From NCBI RefSeq assembly GCF_027744825.2, contig NC_071335.1, forward strand, positions 31,013,501 to 31,077,500: DNA of 64,000 nt. Reading direction: 5' to 3'. The stretch comes from Synchiropus splendidus (lineage: Eukaryota > Chordata > Actinopteri > Syngnathiformes > Callionymidae). Positions 23,701 through 35,700 of the stretch are shown here, piece by piece. Positions within the stretch are counted from its first letter, which is position 1, and every line of letters starts with the position of its first letter. Under the pieces are notes generated by a model, which saw only the letters and a program-made list of their open reading frames with translations, was not told where the DNA came from and made no database searches. A program made the position numbers and the translations under genes.

Positions 23701-26700
23701 CACATGCCTATCTGCTTAGCTATAACACAAGAACAAAGCGCATACAGACTTTAACTCTCCAAGGCCTCTTCATCTTGGTGTCATTGTTGCCAGGAATCGT
23801 GTTGTGGACTGTTATATAACGGGCAAATAAAAATCTGTGATCCTTAAACGCCGCCTTACAAACTCACGAACACTTGAGAGAATGGAATCATTTATGGGGA
23901 TCAGCAAAAAAAGTGAGAAAGTTAAAGAGAACAGAACTGCAAAGCATCTTTGCACCAACAACAAGGAGGAAGAGTCTCGGATGAACTTGTGTTTTAACAT
24001 GAATTCCGAACATTAAAAACAATGTACATGTCAGTATTCCAGCCAATAACCTCTGGCGGCAAACTTTCTTTTGAATGGTTACGTAACACCGGGGAAGCAT
24101 TACCTTTAGGAGCACAAGAGAGCTGACACTCAAGAAAAACCTTGTCTCTTTTGATAGTGAATCATCCTCAGCCAAAAAAACTCCAGCAATTAAGAAAGGA
24201 GTGCAACATATAACAAGGTTGCATCTAACAGGCAGCTGGACTCATTAAAGCAACAACAAACACATGTTTATCACACGTTTAACAACTTGGTAATGAGTTC
24301 AAAGTGATCATGTTGGTAAACACAGCTGCATTTTGTGGTGGCACACAGTTCAACGGCGTCAGAGCTATTGAGGCAGTGAAGAACATAATGTAGACGGAGG
24401 AGATGAGAAATCAAAAGCCCAATTGATTTTTTGCAGCATGAAGGCTTCAGTCTATCCACTCATTGTTTGCACACTTCACTTTGATATCAGAAAGAAAAAT
24501 AAATTAACTGAAGAACACAGTGTGTTTTTACACCCTCATTGTTCAGTTAAAGCAGTTGAAGCAACATTGCCAAATACAGAATAGATTGTTTCCTACTTAC
24601 TTTGGAGGTGCCTTGACAATCCCAGTGGTAGTGAAGCAGGGATTGGGTCTCTGGGTCCATGTTGGGGTCATAGGACTGTACAGCACTTAGCTGAAGGTCC
24701 TGGGTCCGAGACCAAACCCGGTAAGTGCCACCTTCTATGATGGGCATCAGCCTGAGTGAGAAAAATGGACATATATGTTGAAAACATTTGTGTTACACTC
24801 TAGTCCCAGACCAGAACCCCATTAGTCTAATGACACACAAATACACCCATAAGTATTATTTAGTTACTTTTCTGTATCCTAAAATATAGACAACAGACAA
24901 GCGAATTATATGCTAGCTAGGGTAATTCAATTAGGATACAGTCGGAGTTCTGCTTGAATCATACAGAGAATTGTATCTTTAATCATGAGTAGAACTTCAT
25001 ATTAACGTGTGTAAAACTTGTCAGCCGCTCTACTGACCTTGCAGCCATGACGCTGAGCTGAAGAAAGACGGTCTTCTGCAGAGGCATGCCATCATATGAC
25101 AGCGAGAATACCAGGGTGTAGTTCCCAGGCGCCAGAGTCATTCTAGGCAGCGAAAGCTGCAGTCGTCTCACGTCTACTTCCATGGGAAGGTGAATGACTC
25201 CAGCAGATGATGAATGAGACGCACCAGTCGCATCTCCACGCTGGTCATTACCGCAGGAGGGAGCTGAGAGGATCTGCCAGAGATACTGAACTCCGTAGAT
25301 CATGCAGCCCTTCAGGTCTACGCTAGCCTCCAGCAAAGTGGGCTGAGAGCGCCAGATAGCGAGGCGTGGCGCTTGAATAATCTGCACCTCTGGCTCATCA
25401 CACTCCAGCACATTGATGTCCACCTCTGCTGGAACCCAGCTCACCCGGTTACTGCAGTTCACCTAGCAGGGAAAAAACGGTTAAATAGAAAGTCCTGCTG
25501 CTGTTTAGAATGGACCTATATTGAATATAAGACTTACTTGGACCACAAAGTGTCCTGGACTCCTGTATTCATGAGCTGCTGAAGTTGAAAGAGTCTTTTG
25601 TGGACTGGACCTGTCGCCAAAGTCCCAGATGCACTCGACATCGCTGGACTTGGGTGTGAATGAGGCCACGAAGGACACAGTCTTGTTGATAAAGGTGTGG
25701 TGTGGCGTCGCTTCAATGGTTGCGGCAGTGAGGATATTCTGCACCACGATGTGACTGGTAACGTTTTGAGCATTGAGTGCGTTGAAGGCCCGCAGGAAAA
25801 TTGTTAGAACACCGGCTTCTTCTGGCGTGTAGGAGAACTGCGTAGGTAGGAGTCATTGATAAGTGAGACACTGGATCTGCAGTATCTGCATTTCAGAAAA
25901 AAGAAACCAGAGCCCAGCACCAGGAACAGATAACTGCTTGCTTGAGAGCAAAATTGAGAAAAATTCGGATGAGCCATCCTGTAATAGGAACTCAGTACCT
26001 CAATGATTAATGTTTTATTTCCAACCCATTTGCAGTGCATACAATTTAAATTGACCTTTGATAATTTGATGCCATTTCATGGTCGGAGTGACAACAGAGC
26101 ACGTGAAGGTAGAACTTTTGAGACGCTCTCACCTCTTTCCCCATGTGTGCAGTCTTGTGGTGGTGGTGGTGAAGATCGAATGTCCAGATGAAACTGACCG
26201 GTTTACCAGTCACAGTATTGGCCACAAACAATCTCTTGACACCGACAGGTATCGCTGCGCTGACTCCGATGATTGACAGGCCTCGCACTGCCTCCATCAC
26301 CTCCACCTGCAGGTGTCGCCGCTTGTGACTTACCTGCATCAATCCAGATAAATTACTCAGCAATATTCTTAAAGCTCCAATGCAAATTATTATGAGAGTC
26401 AATCATATTTTGTTTAAAAGAAAAAAAAGAGAAAAAAATGTGGTTTTGGAAACACATCAAACTTTTTTTCTATTTTGGCATCTATTTAAACAAGGCTTTC
26501 CATGTCAAACTGCAGCTGCTATGTCAACAATGTCATTAGTTATGCAGTTTTTTATTCTAGAACATTCATAATTTTTATTCATATAAAGAGCACATTGTAT
26601 TCCACTGACTTGGCGACAATTGTCAAGCAACTCGTACTCCAGTAATCATTGCTGTCCAACTCCCACTGAACCCACTTCCTCCTGCCTCACAAGTCGTACG

Positions 26701-29700
26701 TACAAAACTAGGTCAGTCTGATGGAGTTGGGCCTAAAGTTTGTTGTATGTTGTATTTGTTGGTATTGTTGCCAGAGTTCAAGTGTCGCCCGAAACATGAT
26801 TAATTTATGTGTAATTCAGTAGTTTTTTTTTTTATATTTCAAGATTTTCCCAAGAATGCAATAGGTTCCTCATCATATCATTCCAAACTACAATATATAA
26901 AAGCAGAAGCAGAAGTGGCAGAGGTAGCAAAAGGCTTCAAGACAAAACATGAAGAGAACTGTTTATCAACTGACTCGACTTGTGATTTTGTGCTAAAAGG
27001 CTAAGGACCCCAAACTCCCAGGATGTACTGTCACTCCTGCCAAAAAGAGAGATCTTGCAACTCAGCATTTTCTGCCTGGAAACTTCCAGCAAACATATGC
27101 AGTTACAGTTTCCAAGTGTTTTTTTTCCAGCAGTTTCCCCCTCCAACAGATTTACTGAAACGTTTCCAGGACTCAGGACATGCTGTTTGAAATGAAACAA
27201 TAATTTGAAGTGGACTGAGACTAATTGTGTTTACCATCGACTATTTAAAACAAAACGCTCAATTAATAAGTTTGTTTTGGCTAAATTGAATTTCACATTA
27301 ACCCTTCCTTTCTAACAGGATCAGAGCTGTCATTAAATTAAAGCATAAACATTAAAACCTTTGTGCCATGTCATTCCTAAACTGTGTGAGCTCAATCTTC
27401 CCTCAACAACATTTAAACATCATGAGCCACTTGAGTGGCGCTTTTTCAACACATATAAATTGAAAATGGCAAAAATATTTACCCATATTCAATGTTAAAA
27501 CATAGCCACTAATGAAGTCATAACAAAATTCCCACTGCTGAAGAGGATCTCACTGACACTGAGATGCTTTGAGAGCACAAAATGAGACATCAAAAAAGAC
27601 ATTTAAATCACTATTTTCCTGAAACATTACAACATAAACTGTGCAATAGCATCTCTGTGAACTTTTGACATACCAGACCACCTCATCAAAAGGGCCCTAG
27701 TGAGTGTCATATCATTTTTATCGTCTGCTTTTTGTCTAATTTAGTTCACTTTTTCAGGCCATCTACTTTTCGCTTTAATGCATTAATAACATAAAATACC
27801 ATCAGGTTTCGAGAAAGACATTTTATTGCCTCTAATTAATTGTTTACATGATTTTTTTTAAGTAGAAATCTTGTATAGTATGTGGTGTTTGGTGGAAGAC
27901 AAGTATGATCTTTTTTTTTTTTTTTGGGTTCTAGTTTGTTGGGTTTTTTTTTTAGAAGCCTAGTTCAATGATAAAAATGGATGTGGCTCAATTAAATGAC
28001 TAAATGCTGTGCTATGGAAACATTGTTAAATTAAGGACGTTGACTCCTTTGCTTGTAACATGTAAACGTGTATGTAATGAGTGGTCCGTTCCATGTGCAA
28101 ACAATTTTACCTGGTTATGAGCTGTGAGGTTGACCATGTAGGTGTCCACCCGGGTGAAGGTGTGCACGTAGGTCTGGTTCGGCTTGGGCGTGACTGTGGC
28201 ATCTCCGCTGATGCTGAGGATCAGTTGAACATCCGTGCCGGCAGCCATGGAAATTACAAACTCTACCTTTTGGCCAACCGTTACGATCGTCTCCTTATTG
28301 CCTGTCTTGAGTTCCAAACCCTGAATCTTGTCCTGCACGAAGAACTCTTTTGTGACCACCTGCCCACTGACGTCGTTGGTGGCATTCAGAGTAACAAAGG
28401 TGGTCTTTGGCTCCATAAACACGACTGAAGTGTTCTCCCCGGTCTCTGTATTTCCTTCAAAGAGCCACGTCCAGGTTACATTGGTTCCTGTGAGTTTCTC
28501 AGCCAGGAGGGAGACGTTGGAACCCGTCGCCACATAACCCTGGTCTGTCACCGTGATTGCTGTGAAGCTAACCCCAGATATGACCTCCTGGACACTGACC
28601 TCCTCAGACAGGAGAACTGAGCTAACTGCATTGAAAACTTCCACTGATACTAGTTTTTGTCCAGGACTGGTGAAGGTGTGCGTCCTCCAGGGAGAGTTCC
28701 CCAGCAGAGCCTCCCCGTTCACCAACCACTGGTACTGCAGGTCCGAACCCTCCACGGTCAAAACTGTGAGGTTAGTCGAGGAATTCACCGCGACAGGTTT
28801 GCGGCTGATATGCAAGAAACCTCCACGTGCAGGATCCAAGAAGTGGATGGTTTTGTTGACTGTCAGCTGATTCAGGAGGTTAACTGCCCGGAGGAAGACA
28901 ACGCACGGACCGGGTTTGGAGTAGCGGACCTCAGAAGATTTGCCACTGATGTTAAAAGTTGAGCTTTGAGGATCCATCTCTCTGACAAAGTTCCAGGTGA
29001 AGGTCATGTTGGTTCCTTCCTTCCACCCCGCATATAAGTGGAGAACGTGATGTGTAGCAAAAAAACAGCAATCCACCCCCTCCCTTCCTCCACCAGCCCA
29101 CCTGATGTCCTCCTCTGTTAAAATCTGCAGACCTTCAAGCTCCCGCTGAACAAACAGAAAGATGCTTGCTTGTGATGTCCCGACATCGTTCTCAGCGGTT
29201 ACAATGATGTTGAAAGTTCCGACGGAGCGGAAGGTGTAGAACATGGTGTGGTTCCCAGGGATGGACGTGCAACGGTCGCACAAAATCCAAGAGTACCGAA
29301 CATTATCTCCTTCCTCTAGGTGGGCTTCGAAGTCTACAAGTGCATTGAGGGGCACGTTGATCAGACTGGAGTTAACAGTTAGTCTACGGATCGCAGCAAG
29401 GACAGTGACAGGCAAGAAAGTGTGATTGCTGCTGACTTTATTGGCTGCTGTCAGCGTCACATTATAGTGCCCACTAGTGTTGTAGATGTGAAGGACGTTT
29501 TGCCCTATCCGAACATTTCCATCTCCAAAATTCCAGGTGTATGTGACATCCGAAGGCCAAAAGTCTGTTGTGAAATAGTACGGTGCTCTGAGAGTCAGGT
29601 TGTTGTGCTTGGTACCGTTGTGTTGTATGGTCAAAGGTCCCACTGGTATCTGGACCTCAATCGGGAGACTGCTGTTGCTGGCTGAAATGTTGTTAAACAC

Positions 29701-32700
29701 AGTCACGGTCACGAAGTAAAGGCCAGGTTTTTCGTAAGATGTGACGATACTTCCGCTCCCCTGAATCAGTATGGGATCTCCGCCTCTGCCAAAGTCCCAC
29801 TGGTAGCTGTAGGTAAAGTCTGGCTCGGCTGTGACTTGCAGCGGGATCTCCTCGCTGACTGCAACTTGCAATTTCTCCAGGAGAAGGTCGGTTTTGGTTA
29901 TCACAGGCTGCACACACATCCACTTGAGGAGGTGGGCCTTTGAAGCAGCGTTGACTCCACCGGACAGAAGCAGGGAGAGTTGGTACATTCCACTTGACCA
30001 ATAAGTGTGTGCAACTCTCGGGATGCCATGATGGGTTTCATTCGGACTTTTGTCACCAAAGCTCCACTCATAAGTGTGTGCTGAGGCATTTCCAGACACC
30101 CAGGCTTGAATGTCAAAAGGGACCTTCTCCTGGACACAACCAGAAGGCTCAATCTTCACTATTTGGAAGACGAAGACTTGAGCGGTGAGGGTTGTCCACC
30201 CAGAGCTCACAGCATTAGCTGCGGTCACATTGACAGTGTAGTTGCCCTCGTGAGTGTAGGTGTGTGAAATGTGAGGTTCAGACGACGAGTAGTTGCGTCC
30301 ATCTCCCATGGCAAAAGTCCAGGTGATGTTGTTACCGGAGTCGAGGTGCCCCCATACTGATGTCGGGGCGTGAAGCTCAGTCGGACCTGAACTTCTCACT
30401 GTCAAATTCTCGATCTCCTCATGGACAAAGATGTCAGTGCAGGCTTTCATAGAGCTGATGGTGTTGTTGACTGAAACACACACATTGAAGTATCCGCTCT
30501 GTGTGTAGGTGTGTGCCACTCGACGACCTTGCACAACGGCAGAACCATCTCCGAAATTCCAATCGTAGTGAATTCCGTAAGGTGAGGGCAAAGGGTGAGC
30601 CTCAAATTCAGCCAGTTTGCTTGCTAGCAGGAGCTGTGGGTCTCTTTGTATGTCAAGACGGGTGAGGATGCTGTAGACACTCATGTTGATGCTCCGACTG
30701 ATGTTCTCATAACGATTGGACACCGACACCAGCGCTGCATATATTCCTGTGGACCATTAAAAAGCACTTTATGCCTGAGTTCATGGCAACATTTTCTGCT
30801 ATATTTTGCAATGGGCTCACCTGGCTGGGAGTAAATGTAGGTGACATTGCTGCTCAGGAGAACCTGATTTGGGGAATCTTGACTGAGAAGGGAGGAAGGA
30901 TATGGAGGCTTAAAGTCAAACTCCTTATATCCTCCATCACCAAAACACCACCTAGAGCAGAGAGACACAATAAAAATGAGCTCTGAATAAGGGTTGTTTT
31001 TGATAAGGCAAAAGACAGTTGGAGGTTGACAATGGCTCCACTTTTAAAGACACTTCTTATCAGGTGATAAAGGCAAAACAAGAAAATGGTCCACATCTCC
31101 TCCAAGAAGACATTCCACAAAACAGCATACAATCAAATAAGCAGACTAGCTAACACTAACACTAAGTTACGGGAACTGGGAATCCACATTCGGCAGCTTG
31201 AGTCTCTTAACCAGACCTTAAGCCAGACTGTGCAAAGGTCAATGAGCCACGTGCTTGCGCGGCGCTCATGAGTTCAGTATAACTATGAAGCAGGTCACAT
31301 TGATTTTCTTCTTAGTTTGACAATTCACTGCACAAATGTAAATATTGCTTCAGTCTTGAGGAGTTACTCTTCAAATGTCACTTTTTTTCCTGTTTTTTAA
31401 CAGGCAGTCCAGGTAGACTTTCAGTCCAATTTCACACCCCAACAGAGAAATGTATCACTAATAAACAAAATAACTCCAGTGTAGAGAAAGAAAACGCTAG
31501 TATTAAACAGGTCAAGAAATGCAGCAACATATCCAAGTATCTACTACGTTTTCAACACTGATATAGCAAACATGAAATCACATCACACAATCAAGTATTG
31601 CAATATTTCAGCAAAAATATTGTATCGCGATATTTGTGCGTATCAATATTTTCCAGACCAGCAGCACAGCTTGTTCACACACCACAATCACAACTAATTT
31701 TGAAACATTCAAAGTTAAGAAGAGACGAAAGTGAGTCAACTCCATCCAAATGACTTGGAAAAACTGAAGAAAATGTCCTATTGTGCAAAAGAAAAGTTCA
31801 AGGAATCAAGAATCCACCAGAGGGACATCGAAGGGAAAGCAGAGACGAGCACCAGAGAAGGAAAGTTCTGGTCACCAATCCGCTCCATCTAAACCATCAG
31901 CCATCAAAAGCAGAGGAAAACGAAGAACAGTTTCATGTCCTTCGAGTGTGTGAGCGTGTGTGTGTTTACCGGAAGGTGGCGGGGACGGACATGTCCACCA
32001 GCACTGATGTGGAGAGGGTCTGAGTTGAGCCCTGTGGTACCACATCTGGAACCCCTTTAACTGTGAGATTGGTCATGGGCTGAAGACGGTCCACAGTCAC
32101 ATTAAAATGCTCGGTGATGCTGCTGATGTGGTTCATGGCGGTCACCTAGAAGAGCACTGGGCTTTAAGGTCATCTTCAACAGCTGCTTGAATTCCTAACA
32201 GATGCTACTAACACAGAACTTCTCAACCCTCATACATCATTAATGTTGTTTACATTTTCATTGTATTACTCTATTTTTATCGCTTTCATTTTGTTGCAAG
32301 GGATAAAGGATAATTGATGAGAATTTATTTGGAAACAAAGCTACACCAATATTTAAGCCATGTCTCCTTTTCACTACAATCACAGCAATCATGGTTACAC
32401 AACCACCAGACAAACCTGCAAAACGGCTTCCAGGTTAAACAAATTCACACCTCTCTTCTCAGCACATGCAAATGTTTCAGCTAAGGCACATTGAAGAATT
32501 GTCGATCCATGAAGATTGTTGGTTCCTCTTAAATGACACGGCTTGTTCATTTTCAAAATATAGCTTATCATTATTGTATACACAGAGAAACAGAAAAGGT
32601 CTTAAACTGAGACGCCCCAGTACTTACATATTTGATAGTGTTTCCTTATTCACAACCTTCACACAGACTGATTCGGTGGAGGAGTAATAGTAATAATTAA

Positions 32701-35700
32701 CAATTCCATTCCAGGCTTCACTGGTGACTTTTGATTAAATGGCTTAACAGTGACAGTGTTTTTCAAGTGCAGTTTTCACTACTATTATCAGTTGTGAGTG
32801 AAAATAAAAATAAAAACTTGAGATATAATTTTATAGATAATTGAACATTCAATATACTGAGTGTTTTATTAGGGGAATACAAGCTTTATATTGTCATGTA
32901 CCACCTATTATATTAATAAATTGGTAACACTTTATTCTCACACCTTCATCACATTTCTTTGTTATGTATTTGTTTATACATAACAACCTTTTTTTCTCCC
33001 ATTAAAATAAATCCTGATTTAAATTTTCTTAGTAACATATGTCTGTTGAGCTATTTTTTTTCTTTTTCTTCTGTGTTAATTTTAAAAATCTTCCTCATAT
33101 GCATACATAAAAATGTCACGCTTACTCTTCATAACCTTCTTGTAACATAAGCCGTTTTCTCCATCATCTACTGTGAGTTATATCTGATAAAAAAAAAACC
33201 AATGCCCTTTGACCACCTCACCTTCACATGCCAGCTTTTAATCCTCTCTTTACAAAGGCGATTTCAATGACCTGACGTTGAAACATTTACGAGGATAAAA
33301 CCAAACCATTGTGGACTCACAGTGAGTTTGTAGATGGCGGCATGCTGGTAGATCACGTTGAGGACCGTGTTGTAATACGTGAAGTAAGGCTTGTCATCAA
33401 CGGTCCATTTAAAGGTGGGATTGGTGCCTTGGACGACTGATGCTGTGTAGCTCTGAATAAACACAAAAAACTATTTGAATTAAACAGCTATGTTTGAGGT
33501 TAATTATGGTAAATGGTAAACTCACCACCACTGACTCCATCAGGACCCTGTTGGTGGGATGAGGCTTCACCTCCAGTCCTCTGAGTGGTTCCTCCAGGTG
33601 AACCATCACGCTCAATCGACCTTCTGTGACATTATTGTGGGCCTCTAATTCCACCTGCATTGGCTCCTTCTGCTCATTTCCTGTAAGCCTGAGATCCATT
33701 ATTGCATACTGGCTTAGTTCCGACACATCTGTCTGTGATCCGGGTCGACAGAGTGTTGGGCTGGACGAAAACTCTGGGGGACAGTCGGGCTGAAAGGTCA
33801 CGGTAAAATTACCACTGACATGAGACGCTATAGTTGTAAAGCGCGACTGTACGCGGAGCAGCAGCCGGGTGTTGTTGGGCTGCAGGTAGACGGAGCCGTT
33901 CAAAAGTGGAGGGTGGAGGATGGTCAAGCCTAAAGGAGGCACCACTCGAAATGGACAGGAGGCAGACACAGGATATGTTGGTTCGGCTGATGTAACCTGG
34001 AGTGAAACACAAAACACAAGAGTGACGATAGAAATAAACCAATCTTTGAGCAACATTTAAGACAAATTCAGGTCAAACTTGAAATGTTAGAACCATTTAA
34101 TATGCCATGTTTGCTACGTGGCGGCACCAGGGGACCTGATTTTTAACCCTTAGTCACCCAAATCTGTTCACCTCTATCAAAGGCATGTGCACAGACAGAT
34201 TCAGAAAGGTCACTTCTGTCATGCCACCCATGGTGACTCATTGTGATATATAATCTTGTTTGCCATTAATCTCCATCGTTCCACCAGCTGCCTTCTCGCA
34301 GGGTTTCCATTCCCCTCGGCTGGTTCTCCACACCTATTTCCAGTTCATTCCCATGATCCCCAACAGAGCACCCAGTTGGTACCTTGCCTAGGATTCATTA
34401 GCATTCTTAGCATTAGCATAGCATTCATTTTCCTGACTGCATCTTGGATCTAATCGTGACCTCTCGCCCACATTATCCACCTGGTTCTGACCCTGTACAA
34501 GATACAGAGAACCCTTGAACATGTTTACTAGTTGGATGTATGAGTTCAATGCAATACATGCAATTTAGACGCCAGTGCAGCAGATCCCAGAATCTGTTTT
34601 CAAAATAGACCCCACTCAACAAAAGCGTTGCATCAAATTACCACCTGCGTTCAGAGACATAGCAGTGCAGGAATTTAAGGGCTTCATCAGCCTGCTGGGA
34701 TGTGACTTTGTGATCTGATGTCTTACCAGCAGGCTATAGAGTCCGGGTTGACCCAGGCCGGCAGACAGCTGCGCACCCTGCAGCTGCGTCTCACTGTGGC
34801 CCACAGAGAGAATTCTGATTGGACAGACCACGTCCTCGAGCCAACCTGCTTCACCTTTATCCACCAGCGCCTCCAAGTCAAGCACCGGGTGGGAAAGACT
34901 ATGGTCTGACGTCTTCGAATCCTGCTCAGTGTAGTTCATCCAGAACCACTCGGACTGGTTCAGTACCATGACAGAATGTCGCCATGGAGAGAGAGGGGTG
35001 GATCGGCAAGTAAGGAGAGATGCCGGGCCGGCATTATGCTGTAAGGCGATGACATCACCGGGTGAAACCAGGAGATCTTCTAGCTGGTCCTGCACCTGTG
35101 AGGGGAGTGGATCAGTATCAGTGAGAAGTCATAACACCAAAAACCAAATGATAATTCACCAGGATTGTCGCAGCAGGTCCTGCAGGTAGCGTGAAGACCA
35201 CCTCATCTTGAAGTATGTATTGTGGCCTCACAGCATCCCGGGGCAAGTGGTGACCATGGGTACAGTTGGGGCAAGAGGAGGGCGCGCAGGCAGCGGAAAG
35301 GGGCAGACACTGTTGCTGAAACAGACACCACTGTTCCAGTCTGGGACATGGAGGCGGGTCAACGAGCTTCGTGTCATGGGTGACACAAGACGCCACCGGA
35401 GCACATGCCTGACCTGCACAACCTGAAAATGATCACATGATTTTTCAGGATTTAAAATGTTCAGGAGACTTTTATTTAGGTATTTAAGATTCAAATAAGA
35501 TGCTTAAGTATGTATTTTATCAGTGCCAAGTCACTTGTTGAGACACCCATTACTAATACCCTTCACTTATTTGACCTATCTAGAAAACATGTATGTACAA
35601 TGCCACCGAAATCGACTCTAGAGTCTAGCTAGAGCAGTGAGAGTGACATCAGAGTGAATACAGAATACACATCTTCCCTTTTGATAACGCCGTCAGTCAT

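Noticed and set aside
28081..30188. Several plus-strand ORFs opposite pkd1 exon 18
   Set aside because: They are antisense shadows of a long GC-balanced coding exon and show no domain of their own.
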